Notes: generated by a model not told the origin, from the letters alone. 64,000 nt of DNA from an uncultured Rickettsiella sp. (GCA_947058615.1 CAMSHF010000004.1:62001-126000); one strand, 5' to 3'; numbered from the stretch's first letter, positions 1 to 8,482 are shown. Made by a program: numbers and translations.

Positions 1-978
1 TAAATCCTTAACGCGTACAACCATTTTCCCAGAAGGGCGTATCGGCTTAAATCGGAATAGAGGTGATAATCGCGAGGATTGTTTAATATCTGGAATTTCG
101 ATTTTGGCTATCATTTTCACACGTGATTGAGCCATTTTGGCTCGATTAGCACTGGCACGAAATCGATCGACAAAACATTGCATACGCGCTATTTTAAGCT
201 CTGCACTGCGTTTTTCGTGTTGTTTTTGTTCGACTGTCAGTTGTTTTTCAGCCAGAAACTTTTCATAATGACCACTGTACTGACGTATTTCACCATAATC
301 CACATCGAGTATCTGACAGGCTAGCCGATTGATAAATTCCACATCATGCGAGATAAAAAGCAGTAAACCCGAAAATTCATTTTTTAAATATTTCTCTAAC
401 CAGATAATTGAAAGAAAATCTAAGTGATTAGTAGGTTCATCTAATAATAAAATATCAGGCTCTTGAAATAAGGCTTGAGCGAGTAAGACGCGTAATTTAA
501 AACCACCCGATAGTGTACTTAATGTTTTTTCATGATATTCCAGTTGTATTCCTAAACCCATTAAAAGCTTTTCGGCTAAAGCATAGGCACTGTATCCGTT
601 AAGCCTTGCAATTTCTTCTTCCAGCTTACCAAAGCGGTTCATAATTTTTTCATTGTTCAAATCTTGCTGAAGTAAAATTTCTTTTTCTTGCATGGCTTGC
701 CATAAAGCCGGCTTTCCCTGTAAAACAATATCGATAATGCGTGATTTTTCGTAGCGAAATTGATCTTGTTTGAGCCAACCAACAGACGCTGTTTTAGGAA
801 TGGATAACGTGCCTGAAATGGGTTTTTCTACACCCGTGATTAATTTTAGAAAAGTCGATTTACCTGCACCATTCGCACCTACTAACGCATAACGTTTCTG
901 AGCACTTAGCGTTAGATTAACATCATAAAATAGCAACTTTTCGCCATAGGCCATGCTGAGTTGATTAATGGATATCAT
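1..978 (-). CDS. ABC-F family ATPase (YbiT-like), 3' part cut by window edge
   Basis: Only the first 326 codons are present; the frame stays open to base 1, so the second ATPase domain lies outside. The first nucleotide-binding domain is complete: Walker A GANGAGKST at about residues 34-42, signature LSGGF at about 156-160, and Walker B LLLDEPTNHLD at about 177-187. A charged linker follows. There are no membrane segments, as in ABC-F proteins, which act on the ribosome rather than in transport. The N-terminus and the WLKQDQF segment resemble E. coli YbiT more than EttA, but subfamily assignment without the second domain is tentative. The ATG at 976-978 puts the first strand right at the N-terminus, as expected. 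It is divergent from the membrane-protein gene at 1353. Confidence 0.88.
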   Translation of the reverse strand, partial: MISINQLSMAYGEKLLFYDVNLTLSAQKRYALVGANGAGKSTFLKLITGVEKPISGTLSIPKTASVGWLKQDQFRYEKSRIIDIVLQGKPALWQAMQEKEILLQQDLNNEKIMNRFGKLEEEIARLNGYSAYALAEKLLMGLGIQLEYHEKTLSTLSGGFKLRVLLAQALFQEPDILLLDEPTNHLDFLSIIWLEKYLKNEFSGLLLFISHDVEFINRLACQILDVDYGEIRQYSGHYEKFLAEKQLTVEQKQHEKRSAELKIARMQCFVDRFRASANRAKMAQSRVKMIAKIEIPDIKQSSRLSPLFRFKPIRPSGKMVVRVKDL

Positions 979-1136
979 ATATTTCTCAAAATTAATTTTT
1001 TTTGATAGTATACGGGTCTAATTCAAAAAGGTGAATTTTAGATTTTCTGTAGGGATTTTTTCCAACGCTTTCTCTTCTCAAAAAACCGCTGTCGTATTTA
1101 AATTAAATAATTTTTTTTAATAAAAAATTTTTAAAA

Positions 1137-1165
1137 TTGATTGTAATTTTATTAAAAAATATGAT
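1137..1165 (+). promoter_or_regulatory. Sigma70-type promoter upstream of the 674-aa membrane protein
   Basis: TTGATT (1137-1142) and TATGAT (1160-1165) are separated by exactly 17 bases, a near-consensus sigma70 promoter on the plus strand. It lies in the 374-bp very AT-rich gap (979-1352) between the divergent ABC-F gene and the gene at 1353. It would give a 5' untranslated leader of roughly 180 nt. I see no other gene or RNA in this gap. Confidence 0.5.
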
Positions 1166-1352
1166 AAATTTAAATTAGATAAAGATTTATTTCTATCCGT
1201 GTATTTATGAATTTATATTAAAATGAATTCACCTAAAATAATAAGGAAATTATTTCTTCATCCTATTTAACTAATTTTTCCTTTAATCACATTTAATTCA
1301 GTTTCCTAATGATCAGTTATTAACGTAAAAATAATTATAAAAAGAGACAAGT

Positions 1353-3377
1353 ATGCCCAACAATAATTCGGAATTTAGCACGTTCGCTGAACCATCAACA
1401 AGCAGAGATTCACCTATTCCTTTAGAAGGGGAGGAGGATGCACTTAACGAGATTATCCGATATCATTTAGCCCTAAAAAAACCCAGTTTAAAATTAGAAT
1501 TACTTAAACAAACCGGTTTGTTTTTGATCTCGAGCTTGGGCGTCATGTTTTACTATCAGCCGACAAAAATCTATGCGCTATCAATTTGTTCCGATCCAAA
1601 TTATGAAAATATACCGTGTTCTTTTTTTGTAAACAGTCATATTACCGGTACTTTATTGGTTGCCGGAGGAATACTCATGGTAGCAACCAATTCGTTTATT
1701 GATCAACACAGTGCTTCCGATATTCCAACTGAATTAAGACCCTATTTAAAAGAACCATTAAGTCGCAAACAAAGATTAATCGAAAATGTACTAACATGGG
1801 TAGGTTCTTTTGTTGCCTCAGTTCCTTTTATTATCATTACGTTGGTTAATCCCATACCGGGTCTGCCTAAATTTCTTCTTTATTCACAAGCAGGCATGGT
1901 GGCTCTAACCAATACCTTATTACATTTATTGCCGTTCAAATTGGCCTTTAAAAACAAATTATATCGTGCACCTTTTTTACCTATTGAATTTCTTGCGGGA
2001 GTCCTATCGAATAGTTTACTGAGTGAAGAAGAAAGACAAGCAAAGCAATTACAAGATGAAATTAATAAAAATCTGCAAATACTTAAACAAGCACTGACTG
2101 ATCATTTCAATCTGACAAAAAGGCTCTTAACTATTAATGGATTTGAATTTACAGGTTGCTGCTATAAAAATAAAATCGTAAATGCTGTTTGCAATATTAA
2201 TAATAATCCTTCATTAGAACAATTAAATGACTTCGTCACTTATTTCCATGAGTCGTCTGGTCAATCACTTTCTGCACCCGGAATAGGTAGATCTTTGTTT
2301 AGAAAATTAGCTTATTTTTTAGGTGCACTCTGGGTAATTTTGGCTTGTGCAGGATTTTGGGGTGGTACGTTTAATGAAATGACTGAACTAACAGGCAATC
2401 TCGTACTAGGGACTTTAGCTTCGTTTCTTTCTATTTACTGTTTGTGTGTATTACTGGCATTTTTTGGTGGGAACGCCTTACAAAATACCTGTGATTATTT
2501 GACTGTATGGAAAGAGGATACTGTTAAAATCTCTTTGGCCTTTAAACTTTATCCAAAAACCGCTACATTATTACTTTCTATTTCAACGTATTTATCTTTT
2601 TTTTCTTATGCGGCGGGGGCGCAATTAATTAACGATAATTTTAATGATAAATTAGATTTTTTGCGGCCTTATTTACTTGAAATCGCCAAAACCGGTTTAA
2701 TCTTCTTAGGGTTTAATGCCATGATTGATTTATTAATAAATGGCTTGAATAAAATCGGACATCACACAGGTAGTGAGGATACAAAGATTATTCTGCAACT
2801 TTCAGAAGCTTTTAACCAAATGGGGAATAGTATCCAGCTTATGGATTCAAATCAGTTTCTCCAATCCTTAGCGGATAAAGATGAAAACCAATTAAAGTTG
2901 TTGTTCAACATCAAAAAAGATGAAGACGCTCAATTTCGTTTAAAGCAAACGCTTTTGCAACTTGGAAATAATCTAAAAGCCAAACTACTTTTAAACTATA
3001 AAGTAATAGATAATATAGGTGATAATCGTCAATTTATTGAGTTATTAAATCAGCTACACGATCCGATACACGATCCGAAAATAATTGAAGAAGCTCAGGC
3101 TTACAAAAACGTTTGTAAGATCTTGCAGACTTTAGATAAAATAAATTTAATGGAAATTAGGGTTGATGCCAGTGTTAATCAGGATGGTTATGCAAGTACT
3201 TCCACCACAGAAATAACGCCTTTACTTTCCGGGTCAATAAGACAGCGTAGTTTTAGAAGTATCCCTGGCATTTTCTACAATCCAAGACGACTATTTAGTT
3301 CGTATTCTGCGGGTCGAAACGCTAAATCTCCAGGCAATTTTCAATCGGAGACCGTGGTGGACATGTGCCTCAACTAA
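1353..3377 (+). CDS. Multi-spanning membrane protein of unknown function (effector candidate)
   Basis: Not recognised as a known family. The protein has 674 residues. The first 45 or so are polar and Ser/Glu-rich with no signal peptide. About eight hydrophobic segments follow, in two groups: roughly residues 45-200 (four) and roughly 315-475 (four), with a charged helical stretch between them. The C-terminal 200 residues are hydrophilic and end in a Ser/Arg-rich tail. A polar N-terminus, internal membrane segments and no homologous neighbours fit a secreted membrane-targeted effector of an intracellular bacterium, but this is inference. The last few codons run in the same frame into an IS30 transposase remnant (3378-3524), so the native C-terminus may have been replaced. 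AAAGAGA lies just before the ATG. Confidence 0.7.
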   Translation: MPNNNSEFSTFAEPSTSRDSPIPLEGEEDALNEIIRYHLALKKPSLKLELLKQTGLFLISSLGVMFYYQPTKIYALSICSDPNYENIPCSFFVNSHITGTLLVAGGILMVATNSFIDQHSASDIPTELRPYLKEPLSRKQRLIENVLTWVGSFVASVPFIIITLVNPIPGLPKFLLYSQAGMVALTNTLLHLLPFKLAFKNKLYRAPFLPIEFLAGVLSNSLLSEEERQAKQLQDEINKNLQILKQALTDHFNLTKRLLTINGFEFTGCCYKNKIVNAVCNINNNPSLEQLNDFVTYFHESSGQSLSAPGIGRSLFRKLAYFLGALWVILACAGFWGGTFNEMTELTGNLVLGTLASFLSIYCLCVLLAFFGGNALQNTCDYLTVWKEDTVKISLAFKLYPKTATLLLSISTYLSFFSYAAGAQLINDNFNDKLDFLRPYLLEIAKTGLIFLGFNAMIDLLINGLNKIGHHTGSEDTKIILQLSEAFNQMGNSIQLMDSNQFLQSLADKDENQLKLLFNIKKDEDAQFRLKQTLLQLGNNLKAKLLLNYKVIDNIGDNRQFIELLNQLHDPIHDPKIIEEAQAYKNVCKILQTLDKINLMEIRVDASVNQDGYASTSTTEITPLLSGSIRQRSFRSIPGIFYNPRRLFSSYSAGRNAKSPGNFQSETVVDMCLN

Positions 3378-3524
3378 TTAAAAAAGCGTTTTAAAGGTTC
3401 TGACTCTAGTCACATTACAGAAAATGAGCTTGGATCTATTATGGATCGATTAAATAACCGACCGAGAAAATTATTAGGTTTTGCTACTCCAAAAGAGGTA
3501 TTTTATGCAAACTCACACCAATAG
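3378..3524 (+). pseudogene. IS30-family transposase C-terminal remnant
   Basis: After the TAA at 3375-3377 the same frame stays open to TAG at 3522-3524. It encodes about 48 residues, including NNRPRKLLGFATPKEVF, the highly conserved C-terminal signature of IS30-family transposases. The preceding KGSDSSHITENELGSI matches the segment before that signature in the family. No catalytic DDE core, no start codon and no obvious terminal inverted repeat remain, so this is a relic. Its left boundary is unclear and may reach a few codons into the upstream gene. Confidence 0.75.
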
Positions 3525-3581
3525 CTAGCGAGGAAAGGTGTTGCACTTATGATTTGGATCCGCCCTTTCATAACTTTCAAT

Positions 3582-3609
3582 AAATCCGATAATAAAAATT
3601 ATCGGATTT
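3582..3609 (+). terminator. Hairpin terminator
   Basis: A perfect 12-bp stem, AAATCCGATAAT / ATTATCGGATTT, with an AAAA loop ends in a short T run. It sits downstream of the membrane-protein gene and IS30 relic and upstream of the small secreted protein, so it probably ends that transcript. The T run is short, so termination may be partial. Confidence 0.6.
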
Positions 3610-3714
3610 TAAGTCCAAGGATGAGCAGCATTTAATTCATAACTTCCATAATTCTGTTCTATTTCAAATTTTCTTATTTTACTTTAATATTATAAATTGG
3701 GGAGTGACTTTGCA

Positions 3715-4002
3715 ATGAAAATCCGTATTTTAAGTACCTTACTACTAAGCTATTCGAGCTTAATGTTTGCACAACCGTTGATCGGTGGTCCGGGCAGTTT
3801 ACCCCCTAAATATTTGAGTGTTCCTCACTGGCAGGATTGCGCAAAAATTATGATTCGTGGTGGCGCAAAATACTGGTGCTTACCGCCAGTAAAGCCGGCT
3901 AATTGTCCTGAACAATCCTGGAAGTTATTAACCCGTCAATCGATGATACCTCATTGCATTACAGACACTAATTGTGGGAAACGTTTAAAATTTATCCCGT
4001 AA
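3715..4002 (+). CDS. Small secreted Cys-containing protein, unknown
   Basis: Unrecognised 95-residue protein. The ATG at 3715 is preferred over an upstream in-frame TTG at 3697, because a GGGGAG ribosome site lies 10 bases before it and the ATG gives a clean signal peptide: MKIR, then about 12 hydrophobic residues and a cut near MFA-QP. The mature part of about 75 residues has five cysteines (in QDCAK, YWCLP, ANCPE, PHCIT, TNCGK), several prolines, and an aromatic/basic character. This suggests a disulfide-bonded periplasmic or exported protein. It lies alone between the IS30 relic and a GC-rich repeat. Confidence 0.6.
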   Translation: MKIRILSTLLLSYSSLMFAQPLIGGPGSLPPKYLSVPHWQDCAKIMIRGGAKYWCLPPVKPANCPEQSWKLLTRQSMIPHCITDTNCGKRLKFIP

Positions 4003-4039
4003 CCCATACGCGTTTCAACTCGAATATTTCAGTTTATTT

Positions 4040-4132
4040 GATGAAGATCAGATGAAGATCAAGCGAGTCGCTATGCTCACGAAAAATTTTGGCCGTCGTG
4101 TCCCCAAAATTTGTTCGCATCACGCGACTTAT
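4040..4132. repeat. Tandem 11-mer and imperfect inverted repeat (part of GC-rich element)
   Basis: GATGAAGATCA occurs twice in tandem (4040-4050, 4051-4061). Next is an imperfect inverted repeat: AGTCGC, ATGC and AAATTTTGG on the left (about 4065-4095) are matched by the reverse complements of CCAAAATTT, GCAT and GCGACT on the right (about 4103-4132). The segment is markedly richer in G+C than its surroundings. It continues into a second hairpin, GCCCA-TTC-TGGGC (4172-4184), and the dispersed repeat copy at 4220-4312, so 4040-4312 may be one composite element. Confidence 0.5.
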
Positions 4133-4219
4133 ATTAAGCCCCGATTTTCGTCCGGCGCCCACCACGCACAGGCCCATTCTGGGCTGCGCGCAGTGTGGCT
4201 ACCACCATGACGTGACGGC

Positions 4220-4312
4220 GTGATGCGTTTCCTGCTTTGCGCGCCCGTCAACGCACGCGCCTATCGGGGGATCCTCGACTGCGCATTGCTTGCGCATGCT
4301 TTCCTTGTCTCG
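4220..4312 (-). repeat. Dispersed repeat, copy A (second copy at 55721-55818)
   Basis: Read on the minus strand, this segment contains CGATAGGCG, then TTGACGGG, then AGGAAACGCATCAC, in the same order and with nearly the same spacing as 55778-55818 on the plus strand. Similarity also extends into the upstream coding end: ACGAGACAAGGA and AGTCGAGGA here, ACGAGACGAGGA and AGTCGAGGA there. The TAG inside CGATAG is the stop codon of the 640-aa protein here and of the 315-aa protein there. The two host genes are otherwise unrelated. Confidence 0.7.
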
Positions 4313-6183
4313 TTGGATGAAGAAAAAAAACAAGCATTACTAGTAGTTATTTGGCTTAAATAACTCTTGTTATCGACAGGAGTTGTTGGTGTAGATTGGT
4401 GGTTAACAGAAATCCCAACATTATGGCTATTACTATTATCCGATGGTAATAAACTCGAGTCGCAAAGAAGTAAATACTCATTAGTAGTAGTAGAGCTATC
4501 AGTAGGACTATTAGCTTGAAAAGAAAGCAGATTAGCCAGTTTTTTATTTTGTTCAAGGTCATTTGGGTTGTTATTGCGAGGTTCAGGTGTGTTTGCAGCC
4601 CAAGAATTAATAAAATTAGCGATCGCTGCTGTTATCCTTATAGACCAGGGAGAAATACTATCGACCACAACGAGTGCCGCATTGCCAATCGCATTTCCTA
4701 CCAAGCAAACCATTGAATAAATCGAATAAGATATTGATTTAAAGCGCTCGAATCGACTCTCAGAAATACGCTCAGTAGCCGCAGCATTTGGATGAGAGAG
4801 CTGAGAGAACACTGTAAAGAGCTTATCAATAGAAAATACAGTAAATACCGCTTGAGGGATAAATGCAATCACGCTTATAATTATCGATCCTATTGTTCCA
4901 ATAAAAGGAATTAAATCAAGTCCGGCGGCGTAACGGAAATAGACTAAACCAAACAATCCTACGATCATTAACACGCCTTTAAATAGATAAGCAACAATTT
5001 GTAATTTAGATAATTCACCTATCCTTTGTTTAACGTTATTCCATGAAAAACTGGGTGATGAATTTTTTATTCCTTTAACTGTGGCCGTCAATACGGCCAC
5101 AGTTAACATAAGACCCACCGCTAAAGATAAACTACCCACTATCACAACAGGCAGTGGTGGCCAGATCAGCGCTAGCATTGGTAATAGTTGGGTTGCTAAA
5201 GCTAAAATCGTGGAATAGGTTATTGCTGTAGAGCCTAAACCCACCGTGATGGATGCGATGACGGCCATTGGGATAAAGATATATTTTTTAAGTGCAGGTA
5301 GTTTCCCGTATCGAGTAATCGCCCCTTTTTTTAAAAAACTGAGTAGAAAGTCAGGAAAATTATGCGAAAAGAAACCAAAATTAGCTGAAAAGCCAAAAAG
5401 GGTGATTAATACGCCTATACTAAGTCCCAGAATCGGCAAACTTGGAAAGAGTAGAAAGATAGCGCCACCGGTTGAGAGTCCACACGCTAATGAACCAACA
5501 AAAGCGATTAAAATACCCAAATATTTAACAAATTTCTTAGTTTTAGTCGGAGTCTTAAACGATAAAATAGCATTTCCGATTTTCTGTATTTCTTTTTCTT
5601 CTTGGATAGCTTCTGAAACAAGCAAAGTCATCTGTTCAGAGATTAACTCAATTAATTCGAGTGGTTTATCTAGAGTTAAATTTTTTTGGTTATTAAGAGT
5701 AGAAAACTTTTCATGGTTTTCAATTAAAACGTATGTAATTAGAGCGAGGCCAATAAGCACATGACGACGATTGGTTTTATCGAGATCACGTTTATGCTTT
5801 ATGCGGTTACGATCCTTCCCTCCTCTTTTTAGATTGGGTTGATCCCAAGAAGCAAGGATTCGTCTTAGCGTCATTAATTTTTCTTGTTTAATCTTTTCGT
5901 TTTCTGTCAATCCCTTTTTAACTGAAAAAGCGCTTATTAGTGTTTTATGAAATGTATCATTATCTTGATCTTGTGTAGCAATTTCTTGTGGGGATTTTTT
6001 CCTTATTGTGTATTTTGTATCAATAGAAAAACCGAGTTTGCGAAGATTCGCAAGCAGTTTTTCATAATCTTTTTTTTCAAGTTTTCCAAGTCCAAGATCC
6101 TGCTCTATTTTCTCGAATAACGAGCTTAAATCTGAGTTATTTTTTAAAAAATCAAAAAAACAATTCGAATTTTCAGTTGGCAT
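4261..6183 (-). CDS. Large membrane protein of unknown function (effector candidate)
   Basis: Unrecognised 640-residue protein. Residues 1-140 are charged and helical, with no signal peptide. Hydrophobic segments follow from about residue 143: one near 143-155, a long paired block near 217-275, several between about 300 and 375, and further ones near 400-425, 430-460 and 490-515. The last 100 residues are Asn/Ser/Thr-rich and hydrophilic. The very C-terminus (NETRKACASNAQSRIPR and the stop) is encoded by a dispersed GC-rich repeat, so the tail was probably acquired or replaced. The architecture (polar ends, membrane core, no export signal) resembles Dot/Icm-type membrane effectors, but no motif proves it. 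Confidence 0.7.
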   Translation of the reverse strand: MPTENSNCFFDFLKNNSDLSSLFEKIEQDLGLGKLEKKDYEKLLANLRKLGFSIDTKYTIRKKSPQEIATQDQDNDTFHKTLISAFSVKKGLTENEKIKQEKLMTLRRILASWDQPNLKRGGKDRNRIKHKRDLDKTNRRHVLIGLALITYVLIENHEKFSTLNNQKNLTLDKPLELIELISEQMTLLVSEAIQEEKEIQKIGNAILSFKTPTKTKKFVKYLGILIAFVGSLACGLSTGGAIFLLFPSLPILGLSIGVLITLFGFSANFGFFSHNFPDFLLSFLKKGAITRYGKLPALKKYIFIPMAVIASITVGLGSTAITYSTILALATQLLPMLALIWPPLPVVIVGSLSLAVGLMLTVAVLTATVKGIKNSSPSFSWNNVKQRIGELSKLQIVAYLFKGVLMIVGLFGLVYFRYAAGLDLIPFIGTIGSIIISVIAFIPQAVFTVFSIDKLFTVFSQLSHPNAAATERISESRFERFKSISYSIYSMVCLVGNAIGNAALVVVDSISPWSIRITAAIANFINSWAANTPEPRNNNPNDLEQNKKLANLLSFQANSPTDSSTTTNEYLLLCDSSLLPSDNSNSHNVGISVNHQSTPTTPVDNKSYLSQITTSNACFFSSSNETRKACASNAQSRIPR

Positions 6184-6355
6184 ATAAGCCTCTGTATCAA
6201 TGGAAAATTAAATGCTTACTCACGATTACTTGTATGTCACTAGTAGATATTAACCAGAAGAGCTTAAGATAAAATTAAATCTTCCAGTTAAATGAACTAG
6301 GTCTAAAAAATTATCAGTAAATTAAAGGGGAGATAAACTACATTTATCTCATTAA

Positions 6356-6508
6356 TTACTTAAATATTTTTTTGTAGAATCGACAGGATTCTATAGTGAG
6401 TGGAGAACAGGAGGAGGGAAAGATTGTAAATAAGAGACGAATAGGGGCTAGCGCTTGGATTGGTGAAGCGCCGAGTAAATAGATAAATTCTTTTTTGAGT
6501 CGTGACAT
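6356..6508 (-). CDS. Possible 50-aa small protein with strong ribosome site
   Basis: A short frame starts at ATG 6508, seven bases after AGGAGGG, the strongest Shine-Dalgarno match in this region, and ends at TAA 6356-6358. It begins MSRLKKEFIYLLGASPIQAL and has a hydrophobic, proline-rich middle with two cysteines. It fills part of the 449-bp gap between the 640-aa gene and the Tus-like gene, on the same strand as both. No homologue is recognised. It could be a small membrane or leader peptide, or a fortuitous frame; the ribosome site is the main argument for it. Confidence 0.35.
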   Translation of the reverse strand: MSRLKKEFIYLLGASPIQALAPIRLLFTIFPSSCSPLTIESCRFYKKIFK

Positions 6509-6632
6509 AATGCCGCCCTCCTTTTTAAATTAATTTAAACTAATTAAAAATTAAGCGGATAAATTTAAGCACGTTATGCGTTAAACTACAATATATAAAT
6601 ATTAAAAAATTTATTTTATATATTAATTTTTA

Positions 6633-7472
6633 TTAATTAATAAGATCTTTTTTATAACGGTACACACTAATGGAGGGTAAAAAAGCCGTTGATTCGATTT
6701 GTTTATCAATACGCACCTTACGTTTTTGTATACGAGGCTTAGTAAAACACACAATAGGAAGAGGTAATTGTGGATTATGTAAATAAAATAAAGGTAAAGC
6801 GGTTCGAACATCTTCGTAACTCGAGCAATTATTTGCTTTAAATGAACCAATATTTACGATCCAACACGGTTTAATGGTACGGTGTTTAATGAGTATCGTT
6901 CGATGCGCTAATCCACTTAATTTAACTTTTTGGATTGCGATATGTAAGCCCTGCCCTGCCTTATCGAGTAATTTTTCTGAATCTTGTTTTGTTAATTGTT
7001 TGCTTGTCGTGTGTTTTCCTTTAGTCCATGCAATGCGTCGCGGGTGGTAGTCGATGTAAATGATATTACGAAAAACTTGTTTCAGTTTAATCCCAGGGTA
7101 GCCTGCGTGTGCCAAAGTATCACGGACAAATTTAGTGATATCCTGCTGCATGGCTTGTTGGCAGGCATGTACCGTTTTTTTAAACGCATTTTTAGCCTGA
7201 TTAATTTTATCAATAAGCGTTAACGTATGTAATGTGCCAGCGACTACACCGGGACATTTAAAGGTTTCTTGTGGGGATAACCCTTGTGTTGGATTGAAGT
7301 TGTTTAAAGCAAAGAGCACTTTATGACGATCGCTCACAAACACTTCGCTACCATTATCAACCCAAAGGGGTAATTGACTGAGATCGGATTGAATATGTAT
7401 TTTGCACTCATCAAGTGCTTGCTGCAATGCAGTAAAACAACGAATGAATTGCGGTGCGAAATCGATTAACAT
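6633..7472 (-). CDS. tus: Tus-like DNA replication terminus site-binding protein
   Basis: The 279 residues match the layout of the Ter/Tus family. CPGVVAG near residue 73 corresponds to the LPGVL segment of E. coli Tus. IDKINQAKNAFKK (about 87-99) matches its HINKLKTTFEH. AHAGYPGIKL (121-130) matches VHRHLPGLITL. RRIAWTKGKH (145-154) matches LRFGWANKH, and the C-terminal strand LPSISVYRYKK matches the final IPRLHLYV. Aligning the conserved PG puts His122 on Tus His144, the residue that locks the flipped cytosine, and Gly127 on Gly149. Tus bound at Ter blocks the replicative helicase from one side. Overall identity is low, so this rests on ordered motif matches. An inverted 13-mer lies about 60 bp upstream, where E. 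coli tus has its own Ter site. Confidence 0.7.
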   Translation of the reverse strand: MLIDFAPQFIRCFTALQQALDECKIHIQSDLSQLPLWVDNGSEVFVSDRHKVLFALNNFNPTQGLSPQETFKCPGVVAGTLHTLTLIDKINQAKNAFKKTVHACQQAMQQDITKFVRDTLAHAGYPGIKLKQVFRNIIYIDYHPRRIAWTKGKHTTSKQLTKQDSEKLLDKAGQGLHIAIQKVKLSGLAHRTILIKHRTIKPCWIVNIGSFKANNCSSYEDVRTALPLFYLHNPQLPLPIVCFTKPRIQKRKVRIDKQIESTAFLPSISVYRYKKDLIN

Positions 7473-7531
7473 AATCTCTCCCGGGTTTATGTCGCCACAA
7501 GGTGTATTTTATAAAAATTATAGCATTAATA

Positions 7532-7646
7532 TTATCCCATAACCAAGTTAGCATCTAAAATATAATGAGTCAGTATTGAATTAAGAATAAATTATATCCT
7601 ATCTACCCGGCTAAATATTTTAGTTCTTAAATAGGTTATGGGATAA
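7532..7646. repeat. Inverted 13-mer pair TTATCCCATAACC / GGTTATGGGATAA
   Basis: TTATCCCATAACC at 7532-7544 is an exact inverted copy of GGTTATGGGATAA at 7634-7646. Together they bound a 115-bp AT-rich stretch between the Tus-like gene and the receiver-domain gene. A third exact copy is at 41692-41704, and a copy with one mismatch overlaps the stop codon at 3992-4004. Possible roles are terminal repeats of a small non-autonomous element, a binding site for the adjacent Tus-like protein, or an ordinary operator. Confidence 0.5.
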
Positions 7647-7669
7647 ACTATAAAATAAAATTAACATTT

Positions 7670-8095
7670 TTAGCTTTGAGTTAACTCTTCGATTCGCGAA
7701 TGGCAAAAACCGATCGCGCGGGCTAAAGTTTGCTTGTTAAAAGGTTTAATAAAAACGACATCGGCACCTAAATAAAGACATTTTTGCTGCATAGGCGCAT
7801 CCGCATGCGCGGTAGCGACAACAAGCGGTGTTTGTTGATTGGTAACAAACTCTCGAGTGGCACGTATGACTAACTCACCGGATTGATCAGGTAATCCTAA
7901 ATCGAGCACAATAAGACGATAGGCATAATGCTTTACTCGATAAATCGCCGTTTCAGCATCGCTTGCAATTTCAACGGAGTATCCGAGTTCTTTAAGGCAA
8001 TAACCTTGCACCTTTTGACAAAAGATATCATCTTCTATCAGCAGAGCACAACGTTCTTCTAAGGCGGATTGTTCTTCTATACGCATAAAAATCAT
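7670..8095 (-). CDS. Stand-alone response-regulator receiver (CheY-like) protein
   Basis: A single receiver domain of about 120 residues with no output domain. The acidic pair is in LLIEDD (about residues 18-23), the phospho-acceptor aspartate is in VLDLGLPDQSG (about 64-74), the switch residue is in the VVATAH strand, and the conserved lysine is in FIKPF (near 115-119). Such proteins act through partner binding or as phosphorelay intermediates, and the partner cannot be told from this locus. An in-frame ATG at 8086 (MRIEEQ) fits the fold equally well and may be the true start. No kinase gene is adjacent; the neighbours are the Tus-like gene and, across a 480-bp gap, metN. Confidence 0.82.
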   Translation of the reverse strand: MIFMRIEEQSALEERCALLIEDDIFCQKVQGYCLKELGYSVEIASDAETAIYRVKHYAYRLIVLDLGLPDQSGELVIRATREFVTNQQTPLVVATAHADAPMQQKCLYLGADVVFIKPFNKQTLARAIGFCHSRIEELTQS

Positions 8096-8482
8096 CCATT
8101 AATTTTAATTTTAGGTTAGTGAATTTTATTTTTTTACTATCAACAAAATTTGGTGGGTATTAAATTAAATTTTTAACAAATCTTAAAGATATTTATGTAC
8201 TCCAAGTTGGTTTCACAACAAATATATCTTCTTAGGATATGCTATCCAGTTAAGAGAATAGCGTCAAGTCATTCACCGTTTTTTATTTAAAAATTAATAT
8301 TAATTAAAGTATTTATTATAAAAAATGATAATTATTTTTCTTTTAATATTAAATTTTCGAGAGCATTCATTTTTATTTAAATTTATAATTAAACATTGTT
8401 TTAATGATAAAATTGGATAACGAGGGTTACTCAACTTTTAAAGTAAGATAAGTAAATGCTAATCCACACCTTGCGTTTTTTA

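Noticed and set aside
5246..5764. Long plus-strand frame inside the 640-aa membrane-protein gene
   Set aside because: It lies wholly antisense to a complete, coding-like gene and has no ribosome site or recognisable motif.
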